Assembly: GCA_963736695.1 (NCBI GenBank)
Contig: CAVTPU010000004.1
Coordinates: forward strand, 1,550,001 to 1,614,000
Reading direction: 5' to 3'
Length of the DNA stretch: 64,000 bases
Source of the DNA: CAVTPU01 sp963736695
GTDB taxonomy: Bacteria > Actinomycetota > Actinomycetes > Mycobacteriales > Micromonosporaceae
Part shown: piece after piece, positions 1-7,915 of the stretch
How positions within the stretch are numbered: the stretch's first letter is position 1
How the letters are laid out: every line of letters begins with the position of its first letter
Made by a program: the position numbers and the translations under genes
Notes under the pieces: generated by a model
What the model was told of the DNA's origin: nothing
What the model saw: only the letters and a program-made list of their open reading frames with translations
Database searches by the model: none

Positions 1-1
1 C

Positions 2-223
2 ACCCGCCCCAACAAGCGGGTCTTCGACGTCATGCTCGAAGACACGGTGGTGCTGCCCAACCTCGACATCGCGCTCGCGGTCGGCAGCTACACCGCGCTT
101 GAGCGGACCTTCACGGTCACCGTCACCGACGGTGTGCTCGACATCCGGTTCATCACGCACTCCGGATTCGGCAAGCCGCTGGTCAACTCGGTTCGGGTAA
201 CCCAGCGCCCGGATCTGGGCTGA
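2..223 (+). CDS. C-terminal fragment of a malectin-domain protein
   Basis: Open from the left edge, so this is only the last 73 residues of a longer gene. The order is an RVFDV strand, a hydrophobic strand, a long stretch rich in T and V, then DGVLDIRF and a final VNSVRV strand. This matches the closing half of malectin/di-glucose-binding domains, which usually sit at the end of secreted carbohydrate-active or surface proteins. The sugar ligand and the upstream domains cannot be seen. A terminator hairpin follows closely. Confidence 0.6.
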   Translation, partial: TRPNKRVFDVMLEDTVVLPNLDIALAVGSYTALERTFTVTVTDGVLDIRFITHSGFGKPLVNSVRVTQRPDLG

Positions 224-230
224 CCAGGGC

Positions 231-308
231 ACGCCGGCGACTCTAGGGTCGCTGGCGTGACGCAACCGGTGGGGCCGGGCGACATGTTGGGTCGCTCGGC
301 CCCACCGG
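231..308. terminator. Two hairpins between convergent genes
   Basis: Two inverted repeats in series. The first has 11-bp arms (231-241 with 248-258, one mismatch). The second has perfect 12-bp arms CCGGTGGGGCCG (266-277) and CGGCCCCACCGG (297-308). They lie between the plus-strand gene ending at 223 and the minus-strand gene ending at 329. No T-run follows, as is usual in actinomycetes. Confidence 0.7.
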
Positions 309-340
309 CGTTCACCGGTCGGCGGCGTTCACCGGTCGGC
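307..340. repeat. Perfect 17-bp tandem duplication over a stop codon
   Basis: GGCGTTCACCGGTCGGC occurs twice in a row (307-323 and 324-340). The right copy contains the stop codon of the DUF1569 gene and the left copy holds a now redundant second copy of it. Its left edge touches the terminator arm. It looks like a recent slippage event. Confidence 0.85.
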
Positions 341-790
341 GGTCAGGTCCGGGAAGTGCTCGACGATGTGCATCACGTGCAGCCGTTCATAGTCCGTCTT
401 GACACATGACCCGTACGCCAGATGCGGCGCGAGCGGCGGGTTGGCCCGCTCGAACTCGGCGACCGCGTCGCGCAGCCCAGCGACGGCCTCGGCGACAGGC
501 AGGTCGGGGTCGGGCGTCGGCGCCCCCGGCAGCGTGGGGCTGAGGTCGTGACTGATTCGACCCACCCTCAGGAAGTGACGTTTGGCGAGGCGGCCGACGG
601 TCGCCCGGAACACCGCCGGCTTGAGCTGGGGATATCCGGCAACCGAATAGTGGATGGACTGAGCGCAGTGCTGCAGTGCGGCCGAAGGGCTCACCCCACC
701 CGCCGCGTTCAACGCTCCCGCTGCGGCCCGCCGCTCAACGGCGGCGACCACGTCGTGCAAGCGAGGCGAAACACTCGTCTGTGGCTTCAC
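329..790 (-). CDS. DUF1569 family (DinB-like) protein
   Basis: About 153 aa. The core resembles DUF1569, a four-helix DinB-related fold: an opening KPQTSV and helix, then a PAVFRATVGRLAKRHFL segment, and near the end HVMHIVEHFPDL, whose histidines could bind a metal. I start at the GTG at 788-790, because a GGGAGA ribosome-binding site lies just upstream and the KPQTS start agrees with the family. The longer reading to 970 adds arginine-rich sequence that looks non-coding. Function is unknown; DinB folds include thiol-dependent metalloenzymes. Confidence 0.6.
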   Translation of the reverse strand: MKPQTSVSPRLHDVVAAVERRAAAGALNAAGGVSPSAALQHCAQSIHYSVAGYPQLKPAVFRATVGRLAKRHFLRVGRISHDLSPTLPGAPTPDPDLPVAEAVAGLRDAVAEFERANPPLAPHLAYGSCVKTDYERLHVMHIVEHFPDLTADR

Positions 791-1147
791 AAATCTCTCC
801 CACTTCTCCCATGGTCGTGGGCGATTTGACCGGCTGGCGCCGGCCTCGACGCCCACGATCACGCAACATTCGATGCCGTCCGACGCGGTCGCGTCAACCG
901 TTCCCATGACACTCGCCACGCGGCGTCGAATCACGCTGCCAGTGCCGGCGGGGCACGGCGTACGAGTCATGCCGTTGATTCATAATGTCGGTGACCGCAC
1001 CCGCACCAGCCACGACCTGCGCAGACGATGACCACGAGGACGTGACCTGTGAGCCGCCCCACATCGACATGCGCCACAACCACGCACGAGGATCGGCTCC
1101 GCAGAATAACCTGGAAGCCCGCCAAGACATCACGAGTGGAGGAATGA
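791..1147. other. Intergenic region with no gene seen
   Basis: 357 bp between the divergent DUF1569 gene and ahpC. No reading frame here has convincing codon use. A GGAGGA site at the right end serves ahpC. I see no clear promoter hexamers or repeats. Confidence 0.5.
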
Positions 1148-1702
1148 GTGCTCACCGTCGGTGACCATTTCCCTGAGTACGACCTGACTGCATGCGTGTC
1201 GCTCGACCCGCAGCACGCGTTCGCATCGGTCAACCACAAGTCCCACGAGGGCAAGTGGCGGGTCGTGTTCTTCTGGCCGAAGGACTTCACGTTCATCTGT
1301 CCGACCGAAATCGCCGAGTTCGGCCGCCTCAACGGCGACTTCGCCGACCGCGACGCCCAGGTGCTCGGCGTCTCCGTCGACTCGGAGTTTGTCCACTTCG
1401 CGTGGCGAAAGGACCACCCCGACCTGCGTGACCTGCCGTTCCCCATGCTCAGCGACGTCAAGCGCGAGCTCACCACCGCCTGTGGCGTGCTCGGCTCCGA
1501 CGGTGTCGCGCAGCGGGCCACCTTCATCGTCGACCCGTCCAACGAGATCCAGTTCGTCATGGTCACCGCCGGATCCGTGGGACGCAACGTCGCCGAGGTG
1601 CTGCGGGTGCTCGACGCCCTGCAGACCGACGAGCTGTGCCCGTGCAACTGGAAGTCCGGCGAGGGCACGCTCAACGCCGCAGCCCTCATGGCCGGGGCGT
1701 GA
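1148..1702 (+). CDS. ahpC: Alkyl hydroperoxide reductase AhpC (peroxiredoxin)
   Basis: 184-aa typical two-Cys peroxiredoxin that reduces organic hydroperoxides and H2O2 in the cytosol. The peroxidatic cysteine sits in FTFICPTE and the resolving cysteine in the C-terminal ELCPCNWKSGE, which has the extra cysteine typical of actinobacterial AhpC. It starts with GTG at 1148 after a GGAGGA site. It overlaps ahpD by 4 bp (GTGA), so the two are translationally coupled. AhpD is the usual electron donor in this phylum, where AhpF is often missing. No oxyR neighbour is visible. Length is normal. Confidence 0.95.
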   Translation: MLTVGDHFPEYDLTACVSLDPQHAFASVNHKSHEGKWRVVFFWPKDFTFICPTEIAEFGRLNGDFADRDAQVLGVSVDSEFVHFAWRKDHPDLRDLPFPMLSDVKRELTTACGVLGSDGVAQRATFIVDPSNEIQFVMVTAGSVGRNVAEVLRVLDALQTDELCPCNWKSGEGTLNAAALMAGA

Positions 1703-2241
1703 CGGTGGGCCTCGACGCCCTCAAGGCGGCGCTGCCCGACTATGCACGCGACACCCGACTCAACATCGGGACCGTGCTGGGCAGCGCCGCGCTCACCGAA
1801 CAGCAATCGTGGGGCACCGCCGTCGCCTGCGCCGTGGCGGCACGCAACCCGATCGTGCTGCGCGAGATCATCGCGGAGGCGAGCACCCGGATGACTCCCG
1901 AGGCGGTCACCGCGGCGAAGGCCGCCGGGTCGGTGATGGCGATGAACAACATCTACTACCGGGCCAAGCATCTGCTCGCCGACGAGCAATATCAGTCGAT
2001 GCCGGCCCGGCTGCGCATGCAGGTCATCGGATCACCCGGGGTCGACAAGGCCGACTTCGAGCTATGGTGTCTGGCCATCTCGGCCGTCACTGGCTGCGAG
2101 GCGTGCCTGCAGTCACACGAGAAGACGGTTCGGGACGCAGGGCTGGGACGGGAATCGGTGCACGACGCGCTGCGCATCGCGAGTGTGGTGCACGCCGTCG
2201 CCGTCACCCTCGACGCCGAGGCCGCACTCGCCGCCGAGTGA
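1699..2241 (+). CDS. ahpD: Alkylhydroperoxidase AhpD
   Basis: 180-aa all-helical AhpD. It carries the CxxC redox centre in TGCEACLQSHE, where the downstream His and the Glu complete the proton relay known in Mycobacterium tuberculosis AhpD. It passes electrons from dihydrolipoamide/lipoyl proteins to AhpC and has weak peroxidase activity of its own. The start is the GTG at 1699, which overlaps the ahpC stop; a GTG two codons later is an alternative. A strong bidirectional terminator follows the gene. Confidence 0.93.
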   Translation: MTVGLDALKAALPDYARDTRLNIGTVLGSAALTEQQSWGTAVACAVAARNPIVLREIIAEASTRMTPEAVTAAKAAGSVMAMNNIYYRAKHLLADEQYQSMPARLRMQVIGSPGVDKADFELWCLAISAVTGCEACLQSHEKTVRDAGLGRESVHDALRIASVVHAVAVTLDAEAALAAE

Positions 2242-2254
2242 ACCACCACGCAAC

Positions 2255-2301
2255 CGTGGGCCCGGTGCTCTGAGTCAACCGCTCAGTTCGCCGGGCCCAC
2301 G
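2255..2301. terminator. Bidirectional terminator after ahpCD
   Basis: Perfect 11-bp arms CGTGGGCCCGG (2255-2265) and CCGGGCCCACG (2291-2301) enclose a nested 5-bp stem (CTGAG/CTCAG). It lies between ahpD (plus) and the WYL regulator (minus). Confidence 0.8.
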
Positions 2302-2310
2302 TCGTCAACG

Positions 2311-3033
2311 CTATGCGGCCGCCCGAGTCGATGCCGGCGCCGCGTCGGGGCAGACGGCGTGCACCAGTTTGTAGGGCCGCGGGGTGAATCTCTCCTCGGT
2401 GACCTCGGGGGTGCTGATCCGGTCGGCACGGAACAGGCGCGGGCCGTGGCGCTCGCCGTCCCACGCCAGGACATACCACAACGGCGGTCGCACGAGCAGG
2501 CCGTGCGGTTCGACCCGGCGGGTGGTGCGCTGCCCATGCTCGTCGACGTAGGCGAAGGACAGCAGCCGGGCGCCGGTGAAGGCCCGCTCAAACGACTCGA
2601 CCAGCATCGGGTCGATCGACCCCGGTCGGGTTTCGCGTGAAGGACCGCCAACGAGAATTCGCTCCCGCAGCGCGCGTAGTTCGCTCGCTCGGGCCGGCGG
2701 CAACGCCTGCTCGATCTTGTCTATCGCCGGCTCGGAGCCGGCCGCGAAGGGGACGATCCGGGCGGCCCGTGCGATCTCCGTCGAGATGATGAGCGCGACC
2801 ACCTCGTCGGCCCGCAACTGCGAGGTGATCATGACGGAGGTGGGATTGAGCCGAACCCCGCCACCAGGGCCGGGCATCGTGTCGAGGTCGAATCCGGCTT
2901 CGCGAAGCGCGCCGATGTCGCGCAGCACGGTCCGGCGGGAGGCGTCGAGGTCACGGGCGAGTTCGGCGACCGTCCAGGACGAACGCCGCCGCAGCATCCG
3001 CACCATGTGGTCACGTCGTGTCAAGGTCCGCAT
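2311..3033 (-). CDS. HTH/WYL-domain transcriptional regulator
   Basis: About 240 aa. The N-terminal winged HTH (residues 3-55, MVRMLRRRSSWTVAELARDL then SRRTVLRDIGALREAGF) is of the DeoR/HTH_11 type. The C-terminal WYL domain (about 135-205) contains the FAYVDEHGQ strand, HGLLVRPPLWYVLAWDGER and LFRADRI. WYL proteins sense ligands, often nucleic acids or nucleotides, and commonly repress or activate nearby genes. I chose the ATG at 3033; ten residues upstream are open but look untranslated. A 7-bp inverted repeat sits about 23 bp upstream of the start, which suggests autoregulation. Confidence 0.85.
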   Translation of the reverse strand: MRTLTRRDHMVRMLRRRSSWTVAELARDLDASRRTVLRDIGALREAGFDLDTMPGPGGGVRLNPTSVMITSQLRADEVVALIISTEIARAARIVPFAAGSEPAIDKIEQALPPARASELRALRERILVGGPSRETRPGSIDPMLVESFERAFTGARLLSFAYVDEHGQRTTRRVEPHGLLVRPPLWYVLAWDGERHGPRLFRADRISTPEVTEERFTPRPYKLVHAVCPDAAPASTRAAA

Positions 3034-3055
3034 AGATCTGACCCTATCGCCGACC

Positions 3056-3074
3056 GGTGACAAAAACTGTCACC
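3056..3074. promoter_or_regulatory. Candidate operator of the WYL regulator
   Basis: Perfect inverted repeat GGTGACA-N5-TGTCACC, 23-41 bp upstream of the WYL regulator's start codon. It is a plausible autoregulatory operator, based on position and symmetry only. Confidence 0.5.
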
Positions 3075-3119
3075 AATATCGACCCTTTTCGAAGCCGTCG
3101 ACCGGTTGTCCGACCGACC

Positions 3120-4097
3120 TTACTCGGGCACTCCAGGCCTGACCACCAGCACGTCCGCGACGTCGGGGTGAAGGCTCACCACGTGACCCGCTGCGGTCAG
3201 CGCCTCCTCATAACGCCGCCGTTCGTCCGCCGGGTCGAGGTCTCCGGGGGCATGGTCGCCCTCCTCGAAATAGACGTAGACCCCGTCGTCCTCGTCGTCC
3301 ACACAGAAACCGTCAGAGAAGCCCTGCTCGACGCACCCGGCCGCCCGCAACACAACCTGCACCGCCCGCACCGACTCCACGTCGGACAGTGGTGGGTCGA
3401 TCAGCGGTTCGGCCCGCAGCAGTGAGCGTCCGGCCTCCACCGCTTTCCAGAGAGAACCTTTGCTCCAGTCGAGGAACTCGGGATCGAGCAGACGCAGCCC
3501 CTTGCGCGACATGGTTCCGATCGAGTCGAGCAGATGCCCGTCGAGACCGCAGGGCACCCCGACCCAATGCTCCACCCTCGCCGTCGCCGGATCGGCTAGG
3601 TGGACGAAGTTTCGGGCATGCACGAGTCGCGCCTCGACCGCGCCGCGAAACTCCAGGAGGTGCTCGTACGGCAGGATCACCTCAGCCCGGGTGTCTCCGT
3701 GCACGACCAGCGATCCGTGGTTGTAGTAACCGGCGATGGTCTGCGCCACGGTGAGGTCTCCGGCGATGACCACCTCGCTGCCGGCGGTCGCGAGATTCTT
3801 CGCGCGCAGGTCTCCGCGTACCCAGAGAAATGGCCCGTAATCCATGTCCCAGTTGGTGACGAAATCTCGGACCTCGAGGTCGCCGTCGACGATCATGCCC
3901 CAGAACCGGTGATCTGATGCGGCATGACCGGTCCAGGTGTCGAGATGCCAATAGTCCAGCGGCACGTTCTCCACCGTCGCGGACCCCCTGAATACGACCA
4001 CCTCCCCGCTGTCCTCGGCATGACGAAGATCAAACACCGACCGTACGCCGAAGGCGGCGTCCGCCTCCTCCAGCGTCATCACCTCAATGTCGCTCAT
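3120..4097 (-). CDS. Beta-helix (bactofilin-like) repeat protein, function unknown
   Basis: 325 aa. The middle (residues about 65-165) shows short repeats of the form GDL-hydrophobic with about 20-residue spacing (DGDLEVRDF, RGDLRAKNL, AGDLTVAQT, HGDTRAEVI), like polymer-forming/bactofilin beta-helix rungs. The N-terminus is acidic. The C-terminus (about 250-325) has a very acidic CVDDEDDGVYVYFEEGD stretch and looks like a separate small alpha/beta domain. There is no signal peptide or membrane segment. It is followed by the WYL regulator on the same strand, 86 bp away. I do not recognise a specific family. Confidence 0.55.
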   Translation of the reverse strand: MSDIEVMTLEEADAAFGVRSVFDLRHAEDSGEVVVFRGSATVENVPLDYWHLDTWTGHAASDHRFWGMIVDGDLEVRDFVTNWDMDYGPFLWVRGDLRAKNLATAGSEVVIAGDLTVAQTIAGYYNHGSLVVHGDTRAEVILPYEHLLEFRGAVEARLVHARNFVHLADPATARVEHWVGVPCGLDGHLLDSIGTMSRKGLRLLDPEFLDWSKGSLWKAVEAGRSLLRAEPLIDPPLSDVESVRAVQVVLRAAGCVEQGFSDGFCVDDEDDGVYVYFEEGDHAPGDLDPADERRRYEEALTAAGHVVSLHPDVADVLVVRPGVPE

Positions 4098-4177
4098 GGC
4101 CGCGCACTCTACGGCCGAGGTCCGACGGCTTCACCGGCGAACGCCAAGCGGCGGGGCCGACCACCGACCCCACCCGA

Positions 4178-4690
4178 TCACCGTGTGCTGGGCGCGGTGC
4201 GGGGGCGGGGTCGGCCGGCCGACGCGGGTCGACGCGCGGTGGCGATGACCGCCAAGGCGACAAGAACGCATGCTGCGGCGGCGATCGCCAACGCGACCGG
4301 GTCGGAGACGGCGAGCACGGGAATGCGTCGACTCGGCACCGCGACCGCACCGATGAAGGCCCCGACGAGCCCGAAATAGGAGCCGAGCATGTGGCGCCGG
4401 TGATCCCGTCCCCGACCGGTCATTCCCGTCCAGATGCCCATGGTCAGGGAATAGATGGTGAAGGCGGAGAGGATGTGGATCCACGAATAGTGACCGGGGT
4501 CCAGATCCTTGATGGCGAACGAGCTGAGCGCGGTGGCATACATCGTGATGACCCAGACCATCCCGACAGTGCGGTGGGTGCGGTCGCCGCGGGGTTTGTG
4601 TCGCAGGTTGAAGACGCCGAGGACGAGGGAGATCGTGGCGACCGAGGCGTGGCCTGCGATGAGCCATGGCATAACAGCGTTATTTGTCAT
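4178..4690 (-). CDS. DUF2306-type membrane protein
   Basis: About 170 aa with four to five hydrophobic helices (WLIAGHASVATISLVLGVF, TVGMVWVITMYATAL, ILSAFTIYSLTMGIW, MLGSYFGLVGAFIGAVAV and an alanine-rich last helix). HRTVGMVW and RRHMLGSYFGL carry the histidines typical of DUF2306, which are perhaps heme- or quinone-related. The start at 4690 fits a leaderless transcript: a TATAAC -10 on the minus strand (4702-4697) lies exactly six bases upstream. ATGs at 4708 and 4672 are alternatives. It diverges from a TetR gene and is presumably its target. Confidence 0.65.
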   Translation of the reverse strand: MTNNAVMPWLIAGHASVATISLVLGVFNLRHKPRGDRTHRTVGMVWVITMYATALSSFAIKDLDPGHYSWIHILSAFTIYSLTMGIWTGMTGRGRDHRRHMLGSYFGLVGAFIGAVAVPSRRIPVLAVSDPVALAIAAAACVLVALAVIATARRPASAGRPRPRTAPSTR

Positions 4691-4701
4691 AACGCTGTTA
4701 T
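4671..4701. promoter_or_regulatory. TetR double operator with back-to-back -10 elements
   Basis: ATAACAGCGTTAT (4671-4683) and its exact reverse complement ATAACGCTGTTAT (4689-4701) flank TTGTC. Each arm is itself an ATAAC-N3-GTTAT palindrome, so two repressor dimers could bind. The right arm merges with overlapping -10 elements for both genes: TATAGT (4699-4704, plus) and TATAAC (4702-4697, minus). Confidence 0.85.
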
Positions 4702-4711
4702 AGTTCATGGC

Positions 4712-5383
4712 GTGTCGACCGTCAAGCCGCCCGAACCTGATTCACCAGCAGAGCCTCCGTCCGCCCGGGAACGCTCGCCCCGCGCCACCGACCTCATGCG
4801 TCGCCTCGTCGATGAGGCCGCCCACCGACTCGTCGCCGAGGGGCCGGCCGCCCTCTCCTTGCGCAAACTCGCCGCGAGCGTCGGCGTCTCGACGATGCCT
4901 GTCTATACCCTCTTCGGCGACAAGCACGGCCTGCTCGCCGCGATGTATGAGGAGGGTTTCCGTCGCCTCGGCGACGCGCTACGAGCGGTTCCGGCCACCG
5001 ACGATCCGCTCGGAGACCTGACCGAGCTCGGCCTCGCCTATCGACGGGCGGCGCTGGCCGGGCGCCACCTCTACGGACTGATGTTCGGTCAGCCGATCCC
5101 GGAGTTCAGCCCCGACGAATCCGGGCAGGCGGCCGCCGAAGCGGCCTACCGTCCGCTTGTCGACGGGGTCATCCGGTGCCAGGAGGCGGGCATCATCATC
5201 CCCGCCGACCCCGAACGCATCGCCCTGCACCTCTGGGCGGTCACGCATGGCATGGTCAGCCTCGAACTCAACGGCCAACTCCCCGACTCCGGCGCCGTCC
5301 CGGAGGCCTTCGGTGACGCACTGATCTATGCCGGCACGCCCTTCATCTCTCCCACGTTCATCGAGAACATGGCCCAGCAGTGA
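4712..5383 (+). CDS. TetR/AcrR family regulator
   Basis: 223 aa. The HTH (residues 25-72: ATDLMRRLVDEAAHRLVAE, then SLRKLAASVGVSTMPVYTLFGDKHGLL) is canonical TetR. The C-terminal half (HLWAVTHGMVSLEL) resembles the WHG-type ligand domain. It starts with GTG at 4712, placed 7 bases after a TATAGT -10 element, so the mRNA is probably leaderless. It is divergent to the DUF2306 gene with a large shared palindrome between them, so it likely represses both genes and responds to an unknown small molecule. Confidence 0.88.
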   Translation: MSTVKPPEPDSPAEPPSARERSPRATDLMRRLVDEAAHRLVAEGPAALSLRKLAASVGVSTMPVYTLFGDKHGLLAAMYEEGFRRLGDALRAVPATDDPLGDLTELGLAYRRAALAGRHLYGLMFGQPIPEFSPDESGQAAAEAAYRPLVDGVIRCQEAGIIIPADPERIALHLWAVTHGMVSLELNGQLPDSGAVPEAFGDALIYAGTPFISPTFIENMAQQ

Positions 5384-5494
5384 GCCGAAACCCTCTTGTG
5401 AGCCCCCGCCCGGAACCATAAAATTCCCTAACGACCTCGCGGCTGCTGAACCCGAAGGTCCACAACAGATAGCCGCCGGGCACCTGTCCGGCTC

Positions 5495-5521
5495 CACGTG
5501 CGCGCGACCTTGTCGCACGTG
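5495..5521 (+). promoter_or_regulatory. Leader hairpin before rtcB-type gene
   Basis: Perfect 8-bp arms CACGTGCG (5495-5502) and CGCACGTG (5514-5521) end just before the GGAG ribosome-binding site (5523-5526) of the downstream GTG start. A smaller CCGG-rich stem lies upstream near 5475. The hairpin could influence translation; nothing else was recognised between 5384 and 5534. Confidence 0.4.
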
Positions 5522-5534
5522 TGGAGTGATTGTT

Positions 5535-7100
5535 GTGCTCGCAGCCAAGCGAAAGGTCCACGTACCCCTCATGTCTTCACGCCCCGACCCGCGTCTGGTC
5601 AGACTCGACGACGCGTGGCTCACCCTGCCCAACCCGTGGCGCGTGCCGGTCGACATCTGTGCCGGCCCGGAGGTTCCCATCGAATCCTCCGCCATCGACG
5701 AACTGCTGACCGTGTTGGCCACCGACGCGACCCTGCGATCGCTCGGCGAGAGCGCGGGCGTCGACGCCCGCCTCGACCGAGTGGTCTGCACACCCGATCT
5801 GCACAAGGGATCGGGCATCCCCATCGGCACCGTCATTCACACGAGCGGCGCGCTGATCCCGGCCGCCGTCGGCAACGACATCAACTGCGGCATGCGGGTC
5901 GAGGCGACCTCGCTGAGCGTCGACCAGGTGCGGCCCCGCCTCGACCACGTGGAGAGTCGACTGCGTCACCTGTTCTTCGAGGGTGGCCGCCACATCGGAC
6001 TGACCCCGGCACGCCGTGAGGGGCTGCTGCGGCACGGCCTAACCGGACTGCTCGACGGAGGCGTCCCCACCGGCTCCGACGGAGTGTGGCGCCACGTCGG
6101 CCCCCACGACACGGCCGACGGCGCGGGTCGCGTCCACGCCCCGACCTATCCAGCGGCGGAGACGTCGGACTTTCGGGACTGGATCACCAGCGGCGGCACG
6201 GCCGGCGACGACACGACGAGCTATGACAGCATCATCGGCAGTGTCGGGGGCGGAAACCACTTCGCCGAGTTGCAGTATGTCGAGTCGATCCATGATGGAC
6301 AGACTGCGTACGCCTGGGGTCTTTTCCCCGGACAGATCGTGCTCATGGTGCACAGTGGATCGCTGTCGCTCGGCCACCAGGCCAACGCCACCGGCCAGGA
6401 CCAGGCCCGCGCCGCGTGGCCCACGGGCATGGCTCTGCCCGACAACCGGATTCTGCCCATGCTGCTCACCGAGGAAAGCGCACCGCGCAGGGAGCGCTAT
6501 CTGACCGCGCTCGCCAACGCGGCGAACTTCGCCGTCGGCAACCGGTTCTTCCTCTCCCTCATGCTGCGGGCCGGGCTCACCGACGCGGTCGGCGAGCTGG
6601 AGTCGAGGTTGGTCTATGACGCGCCGCACAACCTGCTGTGGCCGGAGCCCGATGGTCGGGTGCTGCACCGCAAGGGCGCCACCCCCGCAGGCGGCGTCTC
6701 GGCCACCGGAGACGCGCCGACCGACCCGTGGGGCGAGCCGGTGATCGTGCCCGGATCGATGGGCTCAGCGAGCCTGTTACTGCGCGGCCACGGCAATCCC
6801 CGATCGTTGAGCAGCGCCTGCCACGGCGCAGGGCGCCGGGTGGCTCGGGGCGCGGCGAGCCGGGGTCACGACGCCCAGCTCGACGAGTTCCTGCGCGAGT
6901 TTCGCATCGTCACACCGCTCAACCACCGCGATCCGCTGGTGGCCGGCCGCTCCGACATCATGGCTGCGTGGCGACGCGATCTGTCACAGGAAGCGCCGTG
7001 GGCCTACAAGGATGTGGGCCCCGTCGTCGAGAGCCTGCGGCTCGCCGACGTCGCCACCCCCGTGGCGCGGCTGCGTCCGATCCTCACCGTCAAGGGCTGA
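5535..7100 (+). CDS. rtcB: RtcB-family RNA ligase
   Basis: About 521 aa. It carries the RtcB signatures in order: VVCTPDLHKGSGIPIGTV, VGNDINCGMR (metal-binding Cys/His region), GSVGGGNHFAELQ, MVHSGSLSLGHQ, HRKGATPA, PGSMGSASLLLRG and CHGAGR (guanylylation and metal sites). RtcB seals 2',3'-cyclic phosphate or 3'-phosphate RNA ends to 5'-OH ends using GTP and Mn2+, repairing broken tRNA or rRNA. I chose the GTG at 5535 for its GGAG site 8 bases upstream; the ATG at 5571 lacks one. An insert with DFRDWITSGGTAGDD and the length make it a divergent branch. No prfH or archease gene is adjacent. Its stop faces the SDR gene stop 2 bp away. Confidence 0.9.
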   Translation: MLAAKRKVHVPLMSSRPDPRLVRLDDAWLTLPNPWRVPVDICAGPEVPIESSAIDELLTVLATDATLRSLGESAGVDARLDRVVCTPDLHKGSGIPIGTVIHTSGALIPAAVGNDINCGMRVEATSLSVDQVRPRLDHVESRLRHLFFEGGRHIGLTPARREGLLRHGLTGLLDGGVPTGSDGVWRHVGPHDTADGAGRVHAPTYPAAETSDFRDWITSGGTAGDDTTSYDSIIGSVGGGNHFAELQYVESIHDGQTAYAWGLFPGQIVLMVHSGSLSLGHQANATGQDQARAAWPTGMALPDNRILPMLLTEESAPRRERYLTALANAANFAVGNRFFLSLMLRAGLTDAVGELESRLVYDAPHNLLWPEPDGRVLHRKGATPAGGVSATGDAPTDPWGEPVIVPGSMGSASLLLRGHGNPRSLSSACHGAGRRVARGAASRGHDAQLDEFLREFRIVTPLNHRDPLVAGRSDIMAAWRRDLSQEAPWAYKDVGPVVESLRLADVATPVARLRPILTVKG

Positions 7101-7102
7101 CG

Positions 7103-7915
7103 TCACCGGTTGCGCATAATTCGCGCAGCCACTGATGGGGCGATCCGGTCGATGACCCGCAGCACGCGCACCACGCCGATCGTCGTCACCGGTCGCCGGT
7201 CTCGGACTCCGGCGAGAATGGCCGCCGCGGCCTGGTCAGGGCTGATTTTGCCTTTTCCTCGCCCGGCGGTCATCGCGGTGTCGACAAGCGGCAGGATCGC
7301 GTCATTTACCACGATTGACGGTGCCCCGACGGCAGTCTGATAACGCAGCGCGGTGGTGAAGGTTCGCAGGGCGGCCTTGGTCGCGCAATAGACCGGAGCA
7401 GACCGTTTGGGCGCGATCGCCAGACCCGAAGTGACATTGACCAACGCGGCGTCGTCGGCCTCGGCGAGCAGCGGAATCAGTTCGCCTGTCAGAAGCAGCG
7501 GGGCGGTGAAGTTCGTCGCGATCTCACGGTCGGTCGCGGCCGCGAGGCCCTCACGCTCCGAGCCACACCAATCGACATGCTCCTGTACGCCCGCATTGTT
7601 GATCAAAATTGACAGGCGGGGCAGATCACTGCGCACCCGGGCGACCACCGCCGCACGACCCTCCACTGTGGCTAGATCCGCCGCGACCACCCGCAGCCCC
7701 GGGAGTTCGGCCGCGACGGTGGCGAGGCGGTCCGGATCACGGCCGCAGGTCAGCACCTCGCAGCCGAGGTCGAGCAGCTGCGCGCAGAGAGCGCGGCCGA
7801 CTCCGGAGCCGCCACCGGTCACCAGCACCTGACGTCCGCGCAGGTCGAGTCGGCCGCGCCCACGCGTCTGTGGGGCCCGCCGGCCCGCAGTTGTTGAAGC
7901 ACCTGTTACAGTCAT
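7103..7915 (-). CDS. Short-chain dehydrogenase/reductase
   Basis: 270 aa classical-type SDR. The Rossmann TGGGSGVGRAL binds NAD(P), followed by NNAG, then Ser in NVTSG and the YxxxK pair in PVYCATKAAL. It reduces or oxidises an unknown carbonyl/alcohol. The start at 7915 gives MTVTGAST and lies inside the shared operator with the divergent TetR gene, so the regulator very probably controls it. The C-terminal region resembles DltE-like SDRs. Confidence 0.88.
   Translation of the reverse strand: MTVTGASTTAGRRAPQTRGRGRLDLRGRQVLVTGGGSGVGRALCAQLLDLGCEVLTCGRDPDRLATVAAELPGLRVVAADLATVEGRAAVVARVRSDLPRLSILINNAGVQEHVDWCGSEREGLAAATDREIATNFTAPLLLTGELIPLLAEADDAALVNVTSGLAIAPKRSAPVYCATKAALRTFTTALRYQTAVGAPSIVVNDAILPLVDTAMTAGRGKGKISPDQAAAAILAGVRDRRPVTTIGVVRVLRVIDRIAPSVAARIMRNR

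Noticed and set aside
329..970. Full-length 213-aa reading of the DUF1569 gene
   Set aside because: The first 60 residues lack conservation-like features; a GTG with a good ribosome-binding site matches the family start.
5384..5534. A tRNA-like fold before the RtcB gene
   Set aside because: Hairpins are present but no cloverleaf with T-loop and anticodon arms could be drawn.
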